In this document: piece after piece, positions 1 through 8,169 of the stretch
Layout: each line of letters starts with the position of its first letter
How positions within the stretch are numbered: the first letter of the stretch is position 1
Assembly: GCA_002405875.1 (NCBI GenBank)
Contig: DHMR01000001.1
Location: 1-30,726 of the forward strand
DNA length: 30,726 nt
Direction of reading: 5' to 3'
Source: a bacterium UBA4637
GTDB lineage: Bacteria > Bacteroidota > Bacteroidia > Bacteroidales > Bacteroidaceae
Position numbers and translations under genes: made by a program
The notes under the pieces: generated by a model
What the model was told of the DNA's origin: nothing
The model's database searches: none
What the model saw: only the letters and a program-made list of their open reading frames with translations

Positions 1-21
1 GGTAGCCGCCTCCTTTCAATC

Positions 22-60
22 AAAAGCCTCAGATTTTGAAAGATTTCTGAGGCTTTTTTT
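22..60 (+). terminator. Rho-independent terminator of an off-window gene
   Basis: A 12-bp perfect stem (AAAAGCCTCAGA at 22-33 pairing with TCTGAGGCTTTT at 46-57) closes a 12-nt loop and runs into a T tract. It ends transcription of something to the left of the window. The first 21 bases are too short to identify. Confidence 0.85.
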
Positions 61-215
61 ATTTGTTCTACGAACTAAAACGGATTTACGGATTTTATAT
101 CTCATCTTGCGTAATTATTATGTCTTTGGGAAGTTTGACCTCTTTTACTTACATCAAGTAGTTTTGTTATAAAGTGTTTAATAATTAAAAATATAGCTGA
201 TAATCAATAGATTAC

Positions 216-246
216 TTGCATATCCCGATTTTTTTTTGTATCTTTG
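216..246 (+). promoter_or_regulatory. Bacteroidota-type promoter for the transglycosylase leader
   Basis: TATCTTTG at 239-246 matches the TAnnTTTG -7 element of Bacteroidota. TTG at 216-218 lies 20 bp upstream, the usual -33 spacing. The next gene starts at 417, so this implies an unusually long 5' leader of about 165 nt. Confidence 0.7.
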
Positions 247-252
247 CAAACG

Positions 253-416
253 ATAAGAATAAGGATACCAGTATCTTGTGCTTTTTTTGTGTGAGAAGGT
301 ATCCGTTAAGGTATCTAACGGGACTGAGATGAGCAGCCTTTCTTTTTCTCACAAGTTGCCATCGCGAAATCTCTGATGTTGTAGTTCAGCTTTTCAGGTT
401 CCATAAAACAAATAAT
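253..416 (+). ncRNA. Candidate structured 5' leader or small RNA
   Basis: This stretch between a good promoter and the ATG at 417 is rich in pairing. CCGTTA (303-308) pairs with TAACGG (316-321). GGATACC (263-269) can pair with GGTATCC (298-304), or its GATACC part can pair with the hairpin loop GGTATC (310-315) as a pseudoknot. CTTGTG (275-280) pairs with CACAAG (350-355), while TGTGAGA (290-296) pairs with TCTCACA (347-353). The last two cannot form together, so two alternative folds exist, as expected of a regulatory leader. I do not recognise a known riboswitch class. No T-rich terminator precedes the gene, which favours a leader over a free small RNA. Confidence 0.45.
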
Positions 417-866
417 ATGAAGAGAATAGCAATGATCTTGGTCGGCATCTTGATGTTGACCGTAAACGTATGTACAGCGTCGGCTGCTACAGATTCAAAT
501 GGAAATGGTTCCTCTACTAATAATGAGTTTGATTGGGATCCAGTGATGGAGGCGATAATTCAGGTAGAGAGTCAGGGTAACCCTAAGGCAAAAAGTGGTA
601 ACTCTGTAGGAGTAATGCAGATTACTCCAATTTTGGTGACAGAATGTAACAACATCTTGAAGAAGAAGAAAAGCAAGAAGCGTTACACGTTGGCAGATAG
701 ATTCAGTATCTCCAAATCGAAGGAGATGTTTCTGCTGATGCAATCAGTTCACAATCCTCTTAATAGTATCGAACAAGCGATACGTTCATGGAATGGTGGT
801 AATCATTATAGTGTGAAACGTACCCAACGCTATTTTGAGAAAGTTATGAAGCTTTTGAAAAAGTAA
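417..866 (+). CDS. Small exported lytic transglycosylase-like protein
   Basis: A 149-aa protein with a signal peptide (Lys2-Arg3, hydrophobic core to about residue 18, cleavage probably after ASA near residue 23). A single lysozyme-like SLT domain follows. The expected catalytic glutamate is Glu51 in VESQGNP, followed by GVMQI at 65-69 and by SWNGG at 124-128, which corresponds to the family's YNAG substrate-cleft motif. Such proteins cleave the MurNAc-GlcNAc bond of peptidoglycan in the periplasm. At about 125 mature residues it is close to a minimal catalytic domain, with no binding modules. It stands alone between its own promoter with a long structured leader and a terminator. The ATG at 417 is the only start that gives a complete signal peptide. 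The family call is firm; the cellular role is not known. Confidence 0.8.
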   Translation: MKRIAMILVGILMLTVNVCTASAATDSNGNGSSTNNEFDWDPVMEAIIQVESQGNPKAKSGNSVGVMQITPILVTECNNILKKKKSKKRYTLADRFSISKSKEMFLLMQSVHNPLNSIEQAIRSWNGGNHYSVKRTQRYFEKVMKLLKK

Positions 867-878
867 TTCATTTTATAG

Positions 879-918
879 AGTCCGATTTCTCTTTTATAGA
901 GCAATCGGACTTGTTTTT
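879..918 (+). terminator. Terminator of the transglycosylase gene
   Basis: AGTCCGATT (879-887) pairs perfectly with AATCGGACT (903-911) and is followed by TGTTTTTTA. It lies 12 bp after the stop codon. Confidence 0.85.
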
Positions 919-1001
919 TACCCAGGATTTTCCCTCTTCTCTACATTTTGTTACTTATATACTTAAAAACCGTTAAATTTAGGCAACTTTTTGACAATAT
1001 G

Positions 1002-1033
1002 TTTGGTCCTTAGCAAAAAAAGTAGTACCTTTG
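1002..1033 (+). promoter_or_regulatory. Promoter of the initiator tRNA
   Basis: TTTG (1002-1005), a 20-bp spacer and TACCTTTG (1026-1033) form a textbook Bacteroidota promoter. It lies about 30 bp ahead of the tRNA 5' end. Confidence 0.85.
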
Positions 1034-1064
1034 CACTCGCAATTCAGAAATGGGTTGGTTACAT

Positions 1065-1137
1065 CGCGGCGTGGAGCAGTTGGTAGCTCGCCAGGCTCAT
1101 AACCTGGAGGTCGCACGTTCGAGTCCTGCCGCCGCAA
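1065..1137 (+). tRNA. Initiator tRNA-fMet (CAT)
   Basis: A complete cloverleaf with anticodon CAT at 1098-1100. It is the initiator type. Base 1 is C (1065) opposite A72 (1136), the unpaired end used for formylation, while acceptor pairs 2-7 are all perfect. The D stem GAGC/GCTC has A11:U24, also typical of initiators. The anticodon stem is CCAGG/CCTGG, so the usual run of three G:C pairs is interrupted by an A29:U41 pair. The T stem GCACG/CCTGC has a C52-C62 mismatch, which is unusual. CCA is not encoded; CTA follows the discriminator A. A terminator follows at 1145. Confidence 0.95.
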
Positions 1138-1144
1138 CTAGTAT

Positions 1145-1184
1145 CGGGTAAGAAGTTGGAATACAACATCTTATCCGTTTTTTT
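1145..1184 (+). terminator. Terminator of the tRNA gene
   Basis: CGGGTAAGA (1145-1153) pairs with TCTTATCCG (1169-1177) through one G-T wobble and is followed by seven T residues (1178-1184). Confidence 0.85.
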
Positions 1185-1216
1185 ATGTTCTTAATTTGTT
1201 TATTTAACATTAAATA

Positions 1217-1248
1217 TTTGCTTATCTCGAATGATTTCACTACTTTTG
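1217..1248 (+). promoter_or_regulatory. Promoter of the tetR-fabG-tamBL operon
   Basis: TTTG (1217-1220), a 20-bp spacer and TACTTTTG (1241-1248). This is the only clear promoter seen upstream of the five-gene cluster ending at 10566. Confidence 0.85.
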
Positions 1249-1271
1249 CACACAAATTATTTAATGTGCAA
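1246..1271 (+). promoter_or_regulatory. Inverted repeat, likely operator for the TetR protein
   Basis: TTGCACA (1246-1252) and TGTGCAA (1265-1271) are perfect inverted 7-mers around a 12-bp AT-rich spacer. They overlap the end of the -7 element and the expected transcription start, 27 bp ahead of the regulator gene. TetR proteins usually bind such dyads near their own promoter. This is inference from position and symmetry only. Confidence 0.5.
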
Positions 1272-1297
1272 TCAATTAACTAAGGAAGGATTTCGGT

Positions 1298-1894
1298 ATG
1301 TCAATATCCAAAACTAGACAGAAACTTGTCGATGTTGCTAGGCAACTTTTCGCAAAGAACGGTATTGCTAATACCACAATGAATGATATCGCTGTGGCAT
1401 CTGGCAAAGGACGTCGTACGCTTTATACCTATTTCAGTAGGAAGGAGGACGTCTACTATGCAGTCATAGAATCAGAGTTGGATAGACTTTCTGAAAAGTT
1501 GGATGAAGTTGCTAGTTGCAAGATGCGTCCTCAAGATAAAATTATAGAGCTTATTTACACTCATTTAAGCATGATTAAGGAAACTGTAGTGCGCAATGGT
1601 AATTTGCGTGCAGAGTTCTTCCGCAATATTTGGATGGTTGAAAAAGCACGTAAAAACTTTGATGAGGATGAGATTGAAATCTTTAGAAAAGTTTATGCTG
1701 AAGGCAAGGAGAATGGAGAGTTTGATATTGATAACATAGACTTGGTTGCCGATATTACGCATTATTGTATCAAAGGTTTGGAAGTGCCTTTTATCTATGG
1801 CCGTTTAGGTCATGGCTTGAACGTTGAGTCTAGTAGGCCTTTGGTGGCCAAGGTAGTATATGGTGCTTTGGGTAAATCGGGTGTTAAATTGTAA
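1298..1894 (+). CDS. TetR/AcrR-family transcriptional regulator
   Basis: A 198-aa protein of normal TetR length. The N-terminal three-helix DNA-binding domain spans about residues 7-55, with the helix-turn-helix around TTMNDIAVASGKGRRTLYTY (26-45), in which the conserved TxxxIA..aG....lY.yF pattern is clear. The remainder is a helical ligand-binding and dimer domain, too variable to name a ligand. It is the first gene of a cluster with fabG 30 bp downstream and a dyad over its own promoter. This suggests an autoregulated repressor of the cluster, perhaps sensing an acyl compound as other fatty-acid TetR proteins do; the ligand is a guess. The ATG at 1298 follows AAGGAAGGA, a purine-rich ribosome site. 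Confidence 0.88.
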   Translation: MSISKTRQKLVDVARQLFAKNGIANTTMNDIAVASGKGRRTLYTYFSRKEDVYYAVIESELDRLSEKLDEVASCKMRPQDKIIELIYTHLSMIKETVVRNGNLRAEFFRNIWMVEKARKNFDEDEIEIFRKVYAEGKENGEFDIDNIDLVADITHYCIKGLEVPFIYGRLGHGLNVESSRPLVAKVVYGALGKSGVKL

Positions 1895-1924
1895 TTTATT
1901 GAAAATTAATTAAATATAAAGAAA

Positions 1925-2683
1925 ATGGGATTATTAACAGGTAAGACTGCCCTTATTACAGGTGCAGCACGCGGCATCGGTAAGGCTGTCGCTATGAAAT
2001 TTGCTTCTGAGGGTGCTAACATTGCATTCACAGATCTCGTACTCAACGATGATATGGCTGCAGGCTTGGAGGCTACTCGCAAGGAGATTGAGGCTCTTGG
2101 CGTAACATGCCGTGCTTATGCTGGTAACGCTGCTGATTTCGAGGAGACTCAGAAAACTGTTAAGCAGATTCAGGCTGATTTTGGTTCTATCGATATCCTC
2201 GTTAACAACGCAGGTATCACTAAGGATGGTTTGATGCTCCGCATGAGCGAGGCTCAGTGGGATGCTGTGTTGAACGTAAACTTGAAGTCTGCCTTCAACT
2301 TCATCCACGCTTGCTCTGCAGTGATGCTTCGTCAGCGCAGTGGTTCTATTATCAATATGGCTTCTGTAGTAGGTGTTCATGGTAACGCTGGACAGTGCAA
2401 CTATGCAGCTTCCAAGGCTGGTATGATTGCTCTCGCTAAGTCTATCGCCCAGGAGTTGGGTCCTAAGGGTGTACGTGCCAACGCCGTAGCTCCTGGTTTC
2501 ATAGAGACAGCTATGACAGCTCAGTTGCCAGAGGAAATCCGCAAGGACTGGATGAAGAAGATTCCTTTGCGTCGTGGTGGTCAGGTAGAAGACATCGCCA
2601 ACGTATGTCTCTTCCTCGCATCTGACTTGTCTAGCTATGTAAGCGGTCAGGTTATCCAGATCGACGGTGGTATGAACATGTAA
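1925..2683 (+). CDS. fabG: 3-oxoacyl-[acyl-carrier-protein] reductase
   Basis: A 252-aa classical short-chain dehydrogenase/reductase, expected to reduce 3-oxoacyl-ACP with NADPH in fatty-acid elongation in the cytoplasm. The cofactor motif TGAARGIG is at 12-19, NNAG at 94-97, and the catalytic set Ser147, Tyr160 and Lys164 is complete (MAS and YAASK contexts). The PG motif at 190-191 and the C-terminal VSGQVIQIDGG signature at 239-249 match FabG closely. The length equals that of housekeeping FabG. It follows the TetR gene by 30 bp with no promoter between them, so it is probably co-transcribed and a target of that regulator. Reductases of other 3-oxo substrates share the fold, but the C-terminal signature favours FabG. 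Confidence 0.9.
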   Translation: MGLLTGKTALITGAARGIGKAVAMKFASEGANIAFTDLVLNDDMAAGLEATRKEIEALGVTCRAYAGNAADFEETQKTVKQIQADFGSIDILVNNAGITKDGLMLRMSEAQWDAVLNVNLKSAFNFIHACSAVMLRQRSGSIINMASVVGVHGNAGQCNYAASKAGMIALAKSIAQELGPKGVRANAVAPGFIETAMTAQLPEEIRKDWMKKIPLRRGGQVEDIANVCLFLASDLSSYVSGQVIQIDGGMNM

Positions 2684-2715
2684 TCTAGCGCAATCGTTTT
2701 TCAAGACAAAAACAA

Positions 2716-3390
2716 ATGCAGGTAGTTTACGAAGACAACCATATAATCATAGTCTCTAAGAGAAGTGGTGAAATCGTGCAAGGCGACAAAACTGGCGACG
2801 AACCCCTCTCGGAGACTGTGAAACAGTATATCAAGGAGAAGTATCATAAACCGGGAAATGTTTTCTTGGGCGTGGTACATCGCCTTGATAGACCGGTTTC
2901 TGGATTAGTGGTCTTTGCCAAGACCTCCAAGGCCTTGAGCAGACTGAACAATATGTTTCGCGACGGCGAGGTGCATAAAACCTATTGGGCTATCGTGAAA
3001 AACATGCCAAGGGATACTGAGGCTACACTCACTCATTGGATTGTGAGAAACGAGAAGCAGAACAAGAGTTACGCTTACGATCATGAGGTGAAGAACTCGA
3101 AGAAGGCCATCTTGAAGTATAAGGTGATAGGCCATACCGATCATTATACACTATTGGAAGTGAACTTGATGACGGGTCGACATCACCAGATAAGATGCCA
3201 GCTTGCCAAGATGGGATGTCCAATCAAAGGGGATTTGAAATATGGAGCTGCCAGAAGCAATGTTGATGGCAGCATCTCTTTGCTTTCACACAAAGTGGAG
3301 TTTGTGCATCCTGTTTCGAAAGAGACCGTAGTAGTAGAAGCTCCGTTGCCAGAAGACAATCTTTGGCGAGCTATTGCCCCGAATGAGTAA
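2716..3390 (+). CDS. RluA-family RNA pseudouridine synthase
   Basis: A 224-aa protein that would isomerise uridine to pseudouridine in rRNA or tRNA. The family motif HRLDRPVSG is at 55-63 with catalytic Asp58, and the MTGRHHQIRCQLA motif lies near 152-164. There is no N-terminal S4 RNA-binding domain: residue 1 leads straight into the catalytic fold. This resembles the short RluA/TruC-like members rather than RluC or RluD. The exact target uridine cannot be told from sequence. It sits 32 bp after fabG and 36 bp before tamB in one cluster, with no obvious functional link to either. Confidence 0.88.
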   Translation: MQVVYEDNHIIIVSKRSGEIVQGDKTGDEPLSETVKQYIKEKYHKPGNVFLGVVHRLDRPVSGLVVFAKTSKALSRLNNMFRDGEVHKTYWAIVKNMPRDTEATLTHWIVRNEKQNKSYAYDHEVKNSKKAILKYKVIGHTDHYTLLEVNLMTGRHHQIRCQLAKMGCPIKGDLKYGAARSNVDGSISLLSHKVEFVHPVSKETVVVEAPLPEDNLWRAIAPNE

Positions 3391-3426
3391 AAGGAAACTT
3401 TTCTAAAGATAAAGACGTTAAAATCC

Positions 3427-6400
3427 ATGCTTATGAAGAAGTATGTGAAATGGGTGGGAGCCGTAGTGCTTACTCCGGTGGCGCTCATTATATTGCTTAC
3501 CGTGTTGCTTTATTTGCCTCCAGTGCAGAATTGGGCAGTAAGGCAGGTGACGGCATATGCATCAGAGTCAACGGGCATGGATATTTCTGTGAAGCATGTG
3601 GAACTTGTATTTCCTCTCAAGTTAGGGGTGGAGGGAGTTAAAGTGCTTCAACCAGTTGACTCACTCAAAAAATCACCAAATTTGGTACTTAGAACCCGAA
3701 AAGATACAGTCGCCGACATCCAAAGGATGGTGGTCGATGTCCAATTGCTCCCTTTGTTTGAAAAGCAAGTGATGGTGGACGAACTCAACTTTACCAAGAT
3801 GAAGGTGAATACCACTAACTTTATCCATGAGGCAAGAATCAAGGGTGATGTGGGCAATTTACGATTGAAGGCTCATGGCATAGATTTGGGGAAGGAACAC
3901 GTCAACGTGAACAATGCTCTCTTGTCTGATGCCAAGCTCTCGGTGGAACTGAGCGATACTGTTCCGCCAGACACCACTCCGAGCAGCAATTTTTGGAAAA
4001 TCAAGATTCAACGACTAAAACTAAAGAATACCGACTTTACTCTACACATGCCTGGAGATACCCTTCAGGTGAATGCTTATTTTGGGGATGCCTTGGCACG
4101 CACCGCTTATCTCGATCTCTATAAGGGACTTTATCAGGTAGGGCATCTTGACTGGCAGAATGGACGGGTTAACTACGACCAGAACTTTGTGCGTCCTGTG
4201 TCGGGAATGGATTTCAATCACCTGGCACTTGCCAATATGGCATTGAAGGCAGATTCATTCTATTTTTGTGATTCTAAGATAGATGTCAAGATAAGGGAGG
4301 CTTGTTTTAGGGAGAAAAGTGGATTGCAAGTCGATCGACTCTATGGACGATTTGTGATGGATTCGCTCAAGCTCCATTTGCCAGACATTTATCTGCGTAC
4401 CCCTGTGTCTAATCTCCAGGCCTCCGTGGATATGGACTTAAACGCCTTTGCTGACAAAAAACCAGGAAAGGTGATGGCTCAGGTGCATGGTGCTATCGGA
4501 CGCTCTGATTTATTCCTATTCGTAAGTGATGTCTTGCCCAAACCGATGAAGAGACGTTGGCCATTTTATCCGATGAAGGTGGATGGTTCTTTCCGAGGCA
4601 ATATGCAACGAGCCAGTTTCTCGGGCTTGCGAGTTAGTTTGCCTTCCGCTTTCGAGCTGAGTGCTGATGGAAGCTTGTGTAATCTCACGGATTTCAATCG
4701 CTTCAAGGCTGATGTAGATTTGAAGGCTAGAACATATAATCTCGGTTTCGTTACGGCGATGCTTGATCCTTCGCTGATGCGAGAGATAAGAGTGCCTAGT
4801 GGTATAGGTATTCGAGGAAACATCAAGATGGATGGCTCGAAATATGCTACTCGACTAGCTGTTTCCGAGGGACATGGAAGTATGAAGCTAGATGCAAAAG
4901 TGGAGATACCTCATAAGCGAAATGGCGATATGGACATGAGTCGTCTGGCTTACCAAGCAAAGATACTGGCACGTAATGTCCAGGCTAAGCATTTCTTGCC
5001 AAAGCAAGACTTGTATAGCTTTACGGGAACTCTTGAAGCAAAAGGAAAGGGCACTGATTTCTTGTCGCCACGCACTCGCCTGCAAGCAAAGGCAAGGGTG
5101 AACCAAGTGCATTATGGAAAATATAAACTCAACAATATCTTGGCGGTGGCTCACATCGACAATGGGAGAGTACATGCCGATGTAGACAGTCGGAACCATT
5201 TGCTTACCGGTCTTATCAGCCTTGATGCGCTTACCAATTCCAAGAATTTGCAGGCTACGCTTACCGCCGATGTAAGAGATGCCAATCTTTATACCTTGGA
5301 AATAACCAAGAAACCAGTGAATGCGTCGCTTTGTGGACATGTAGATCTGAAATCGGATTTGAAGGAGAGTCATCAGATATGGGCGTCGATGAGCGACATA
5401 ACACTGCGAACAGCGGAGAAAAAATATCGTCCGGTAGGTGTGGATGTGGACATCTTCACCCGTCGTGACACAACGCATGCCATAGCCAATTGTGGAGATT
5501 TCCATCTAGACATGGATGCCCATGGTGGCTACAAACAGCTCTTGAGCCGATTTGAGGGATTGCAGAAAGAACTAGTTCGCCAACTCAAAAATCGTCGTAT
5601 CGACCAGGTGAAGATACGCAGCCAGTTCCCATACGGCCATATTTACCTTTCCACAGGCAAGGATAATTTCATCTCTCGTTTCATTTCCTATTGTGGTTAT
5701 GATTTCAAGCAGGTGGATATGAATCTGACGGCTTCTCCAGTTAATGGCTTGAATGGTTATCTGAATGTCGATTCCCTTGTGGCAAGCGGCATTCAGCTAG
5801 ATACAATTCGTGCCTTGATCAAAACAGAGGGAGACACGATCCGATATTCTGCCCATGTACAAAATAACAAGAATAATCCTCAGTATGTGTTCCGTGCTTT
5901 GGTGGAAGGTGAGCTGCAGGAGCGTGGCTCCAATATCGATGCCCGCATCTATGATGCCAACAACAAGTTGGGTGTAGATGTCGGCCTGTCTGCCTTGTTG
6001 CTGGATGATGGGGTGAAGCTGTCGCTCATAGATACTCATCCTATCCTGGGATACAAGAAATTCACCGCCAATGAAGACAACTACTTGATGTTGGGCAACG
6101 ACGATAGGGTTTCGGCAAACCTTGTGCTGAAAGCAGCCGGAGGTATGGGTGTGCGTGTCTATAGCAATGATGAAAACTTAGATGCCTTGCAAGACATTAC
6201 GGTGAGTATGAGTAATTTCAACCTGGACAAGGTGCTGGGTGTCATTCCATATATGCCAGACATCTCTGGCATCATGGATGGTGACTTCCATGTCATACAG
6301 ACCAAGGAGGAATTATCGGTTTCTTCTAATTTGCAAATCGACAATCTGGTATATGAGAAATGTCCGATGGGTGATGTCGGAACAGAGTTTGTGTACATGC

Positions 6401-8160
6401 CAAAGAGCGATGGCTCTCACTATGTAGATGGATATTTGAGCTATGAAGGCGATGAGGTGGCCACTGTCAAGGGTACTTATAAGTCGGTAGGTGATGGATA
6501 TTTGGATGCGGAAGTAGGCATGGGTAAGTTGCCATTGCACTTTATAAATGGTTTCGTTCCCGATCAAATCGTTGGCTTGAAGGGATATGGAGAGGGAACC
6601 TTGTCTTTGAAGGGCGCACTCAATAAGTTGGATGTAGAGGGAGAGGTATATCTTGACTCTGCCTATTTGGTGAGTGTGCCATATGGAGTGAACATGCGAT
6701 TTGCCAACGACCCAGTGCGCATCGTGGATAGCAAGTTGCTCTTGGAGAATTTCATGATGTACGCCAACAATGAGAGTCCGCTCAATGTTCAGGGCGACCT
6801 CGATTTTTCCAATCTTGACCAGATGATGCTCAATGTGCGTATGAGGGCACAAAACTTCCAACTCATTGACGCCAAGGAGAATGCTCGGTCAGAGGCTTTT
6901 GGCAAGGCTTATGTCAATTTCTATGGCATGATGAATGGACCATTGAGCAACTTGAAGATGCGAGGCAAACTGGATGTGTTGGGCAATACCGACATGACTT
7001 ATGTGTTGCGAGAGTCGGAGCTGACGACAGATACACAATTAGACGAACTTGTGAAATTTACCGATTTCAAGAGCGGCAAGCCTGTGGTCGTGGAGCGCCC
7101 TTCGCTTGAGGGCTTTGATATGACCATGAGTGTCTCGATAGATGAGTCGGCTCATATTCTTTGTGCCTTGAATGCCGACCAGACCAACTACATCGACCTA
7201 ATGGGAGGCGGCGACTTGCAGATGCGTTACAATTCGGCAGCCGGCATCACGTTGACGGGTAAGTATACCTTGAACAATGGTCAGATGAAATATTCGCTTC
7301 CTATCATTCCTTTGAAGACATTTAATATCCAGGACGGAAGCTTCATCGAGTTCACTGGTGATCCTTTCAACCCGACCTTGAGCATCACGGCTACGGAGAA
7401 CATCAAGTCGACGGTTAACGAGGGGCAGGGTTCTGGACGTTCGGTAGATTTCGTTTGTGGCGTGAAACTATCGCAGACCTTGAGCAAGCCTGGTATCCAG
7501 TTTATTGTATCGGCACCTAACGATGTTACGCTGCAAGATGAACTGAACACGATGTCGGTGGAAGAGCGGGCCAAGATTGCCATCACCATGTTGGCCTCGG
7601 GAATGTATCTTGCCAACGGCAATACTAGCTCATTCTCCATGAACAGTGCCTTGTCTTCATTCCTCAATTCCGAGATCAATAATATCGCCGGTACGGCCAT
7701 GCGCTCTGTGGGGCTTGATGTAGGAATGTCGGTGGATAACTCCACCAATGCGGCTGGAGCCTTGCATACCGATTATAACTTTAAGTTTGCTAAGCGATTC
7801 TTCAATAATCGATTGAGTTTCAGCGTCGGTGGTCAAGTATCCACGGGTGCTGAGTTGGAGAACGCTACCAACAACAATGATATGTTCTTCAACAATGTAG
7901 AACTGCAATATCGACTCAATGAGGGAGCCAGTCAATACATTCGCGCCTTCTACAACAACAATACCTACGATTGGCTGGAGGGGCAGATAGGCGAGTATGG
8001 CGTCGGATTCAAGTGGCAGAGAAAGCTCCAGCGATTCCGCGACATCTTCAGATTGAAGACCGACAAGCAGCAGGTGCCAAACATGGCTCCGGTTCAGAAG
8101 AAAGATACGGTGACAAAGACTCAGTTCTTCGATCCATTGAAACAAAACAACAAGAAATAA
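3427..8160 (+). CDS. tamB: TamB-like translocation and assembly module protein (AsmA-like, DUF490)
   Basis: A 1577-aa protein with one N-terminal membrane helix (about residues 8-30, after KKYVKW) and a very long periplasmic region. That region is made of repetitive beta-strand segments of the AsmA/VPS13-like groove type. The C-terminal DUF490/TamB domain occupies about residues 1200-1530, with the NEGQGSGRSVDFVCGV and MSVEERAKIAITMLASGMYL stretches typical of Bacteroidota members. TamB proteins span the periplasm; they aid outer-membrane protein insertion and are implicated in phospholipid transport between membranes. The Omp85 partner tamL starts 9 bp downstream, which supports the call. 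A second in-frame ATG at 3433 (MKKYVK) is an equally plausible start. It is longer than Proteobacterial TamB (about 1260 aa), as is common in this phylum. Confidence 0.9.
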   Translation: MLMKKYVKWVGAVVLTPVALIILLTVLLYLPPVQNWAVRQVTAYASESTGMDISVKHVELVFPLKLGVEGVKVLQPVDSLKKSPNLVLRTRKDTVADIQRMVVDVQLLPLFEKQVMVDELNFTKMKVNTTNFIHEARIKGDVGNLRLKAHGIDLGKEHVNVNNALLSDAKLSVELSDTVPPDTTPSSNFWKIKIQRLKLKNTDFTLHMPGDTLQVNAYFGDALARTAYLDLYKGLYQVGHLDWQNGRVNYDQNFVRPVSGMDFNHLALANMALKADSFYFCDSKIDVKIREACFREKSGLQVDRLYGRFVMDSLKLHLPDIYLRTPVSNLQASVDMDLNAFADKKPGKVMAQVHGAIGRSDLFLFVSDVLPKPMKRRWPFYPMKVDGSFRGNMQRASFSGLRVSLPSAFELSADGSLCNLTDFNRFKADVDLKARTYNLGFVTAMLDPSLMREIRVPSGIGIRGNIKMDGSKYATRLAVSEGHGSMKLDAKVEIPHKRNGDMDMSRLAYQAKILARNVQAKHFLPKQDLYSFTGTLEAKGKGTDFLSPRTRLQAKARVNQVHYGKYKLNNILAVAHIDNGRVHADVDSRNHLLTGLISLDALTNSKNLQATLTADVRDANLYTLEITKKPVNASLCGHVDLKSDLKESHQIWASMSDITLRTAEKKYRPVGVDVDIFTRRDTTHAIANCGDFHLDMDAHGGYKQLLSRFEGLQKELVRQLKNRRIDQVKIRSQFPYGHIYLSTGKDNFISRFISYCGYDFKQVDMNLTASPVNGLNGYLNVDSLVASGIQLDTIRALIKTEGDTIRYSAHVQNNKNNPQYVFRALVEGELQERGSNIDARIYDANNKLGVDVGLSALLLDDGVKLSLIDTHPILGYKKFTANEDNYLMLGNDDRVSANLVLKAAGGMGVRVYSNDENLDALQDITVSMSNFNLDKVLGVIPYMPDISGIMDGDFHVIQTKEELSVSSNLQIDNLVYEKCPMGDVGTEFVYMPKSDGSHYVDGYLSYEGDEVATVKGTYKSVGDGYLDAEVGMGKLPLHFINGFVPDQIVGLKGYGEGTLSLKGALNKLDVEGEVYLDSAYLVSVPYGVNMRFANDPVRIVDSKLLLENFMMYANNESPLNVQGDLDFSNLDQMMLNVRMRAQNFQLIDAKENARSEAFGKAYVNFYGMMNGPLSNLKMRGKLDVLGNTDMTYVLRESELTTDTQLDELVKFTDFKSGKPVVVERPSLEGFDMTMSVSIDESAHILCALNADQTNYIDLMGGGDLQMRYNSAAGITLTGKYTLNNGQMKYSLPIIPLKTFNIQDGSFIEFTGDPFNPTLSITATENIKSTVNEGQGSGRSVDFVCGVKLSQTLSKPGIQFIVSAPNDVTLQDELNTMSVEERAKIAITMLASGMYLANGNTSSFSMNSALSSFLNSEINNIAGTAMRSVGLDVGMSVDNSTNAAGALHTDYNFKFAKRFFNNRLSFSVGGQVSTGAELENATNNNDMFFNNVELQYRLNEGASQYIRAFYNNNTYDWLEGQIGEYGVGFKWQRKLQRFRDIFRLKTDKQQVPNMAPVQKKDTVTKTQFFDPLKQNNKK

Positions 8161-8169
8161 CTAGGGAAT

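Noticed and set aside
321..334. GGGACTGAGATGAG resembles the CTGAGA part of a TPP riboswitch
   Set aside because: The second conserved segment (GAACCTGA-type) and the surrounding TPP stems are missing, and the downstream gene is not a thiamine gene.
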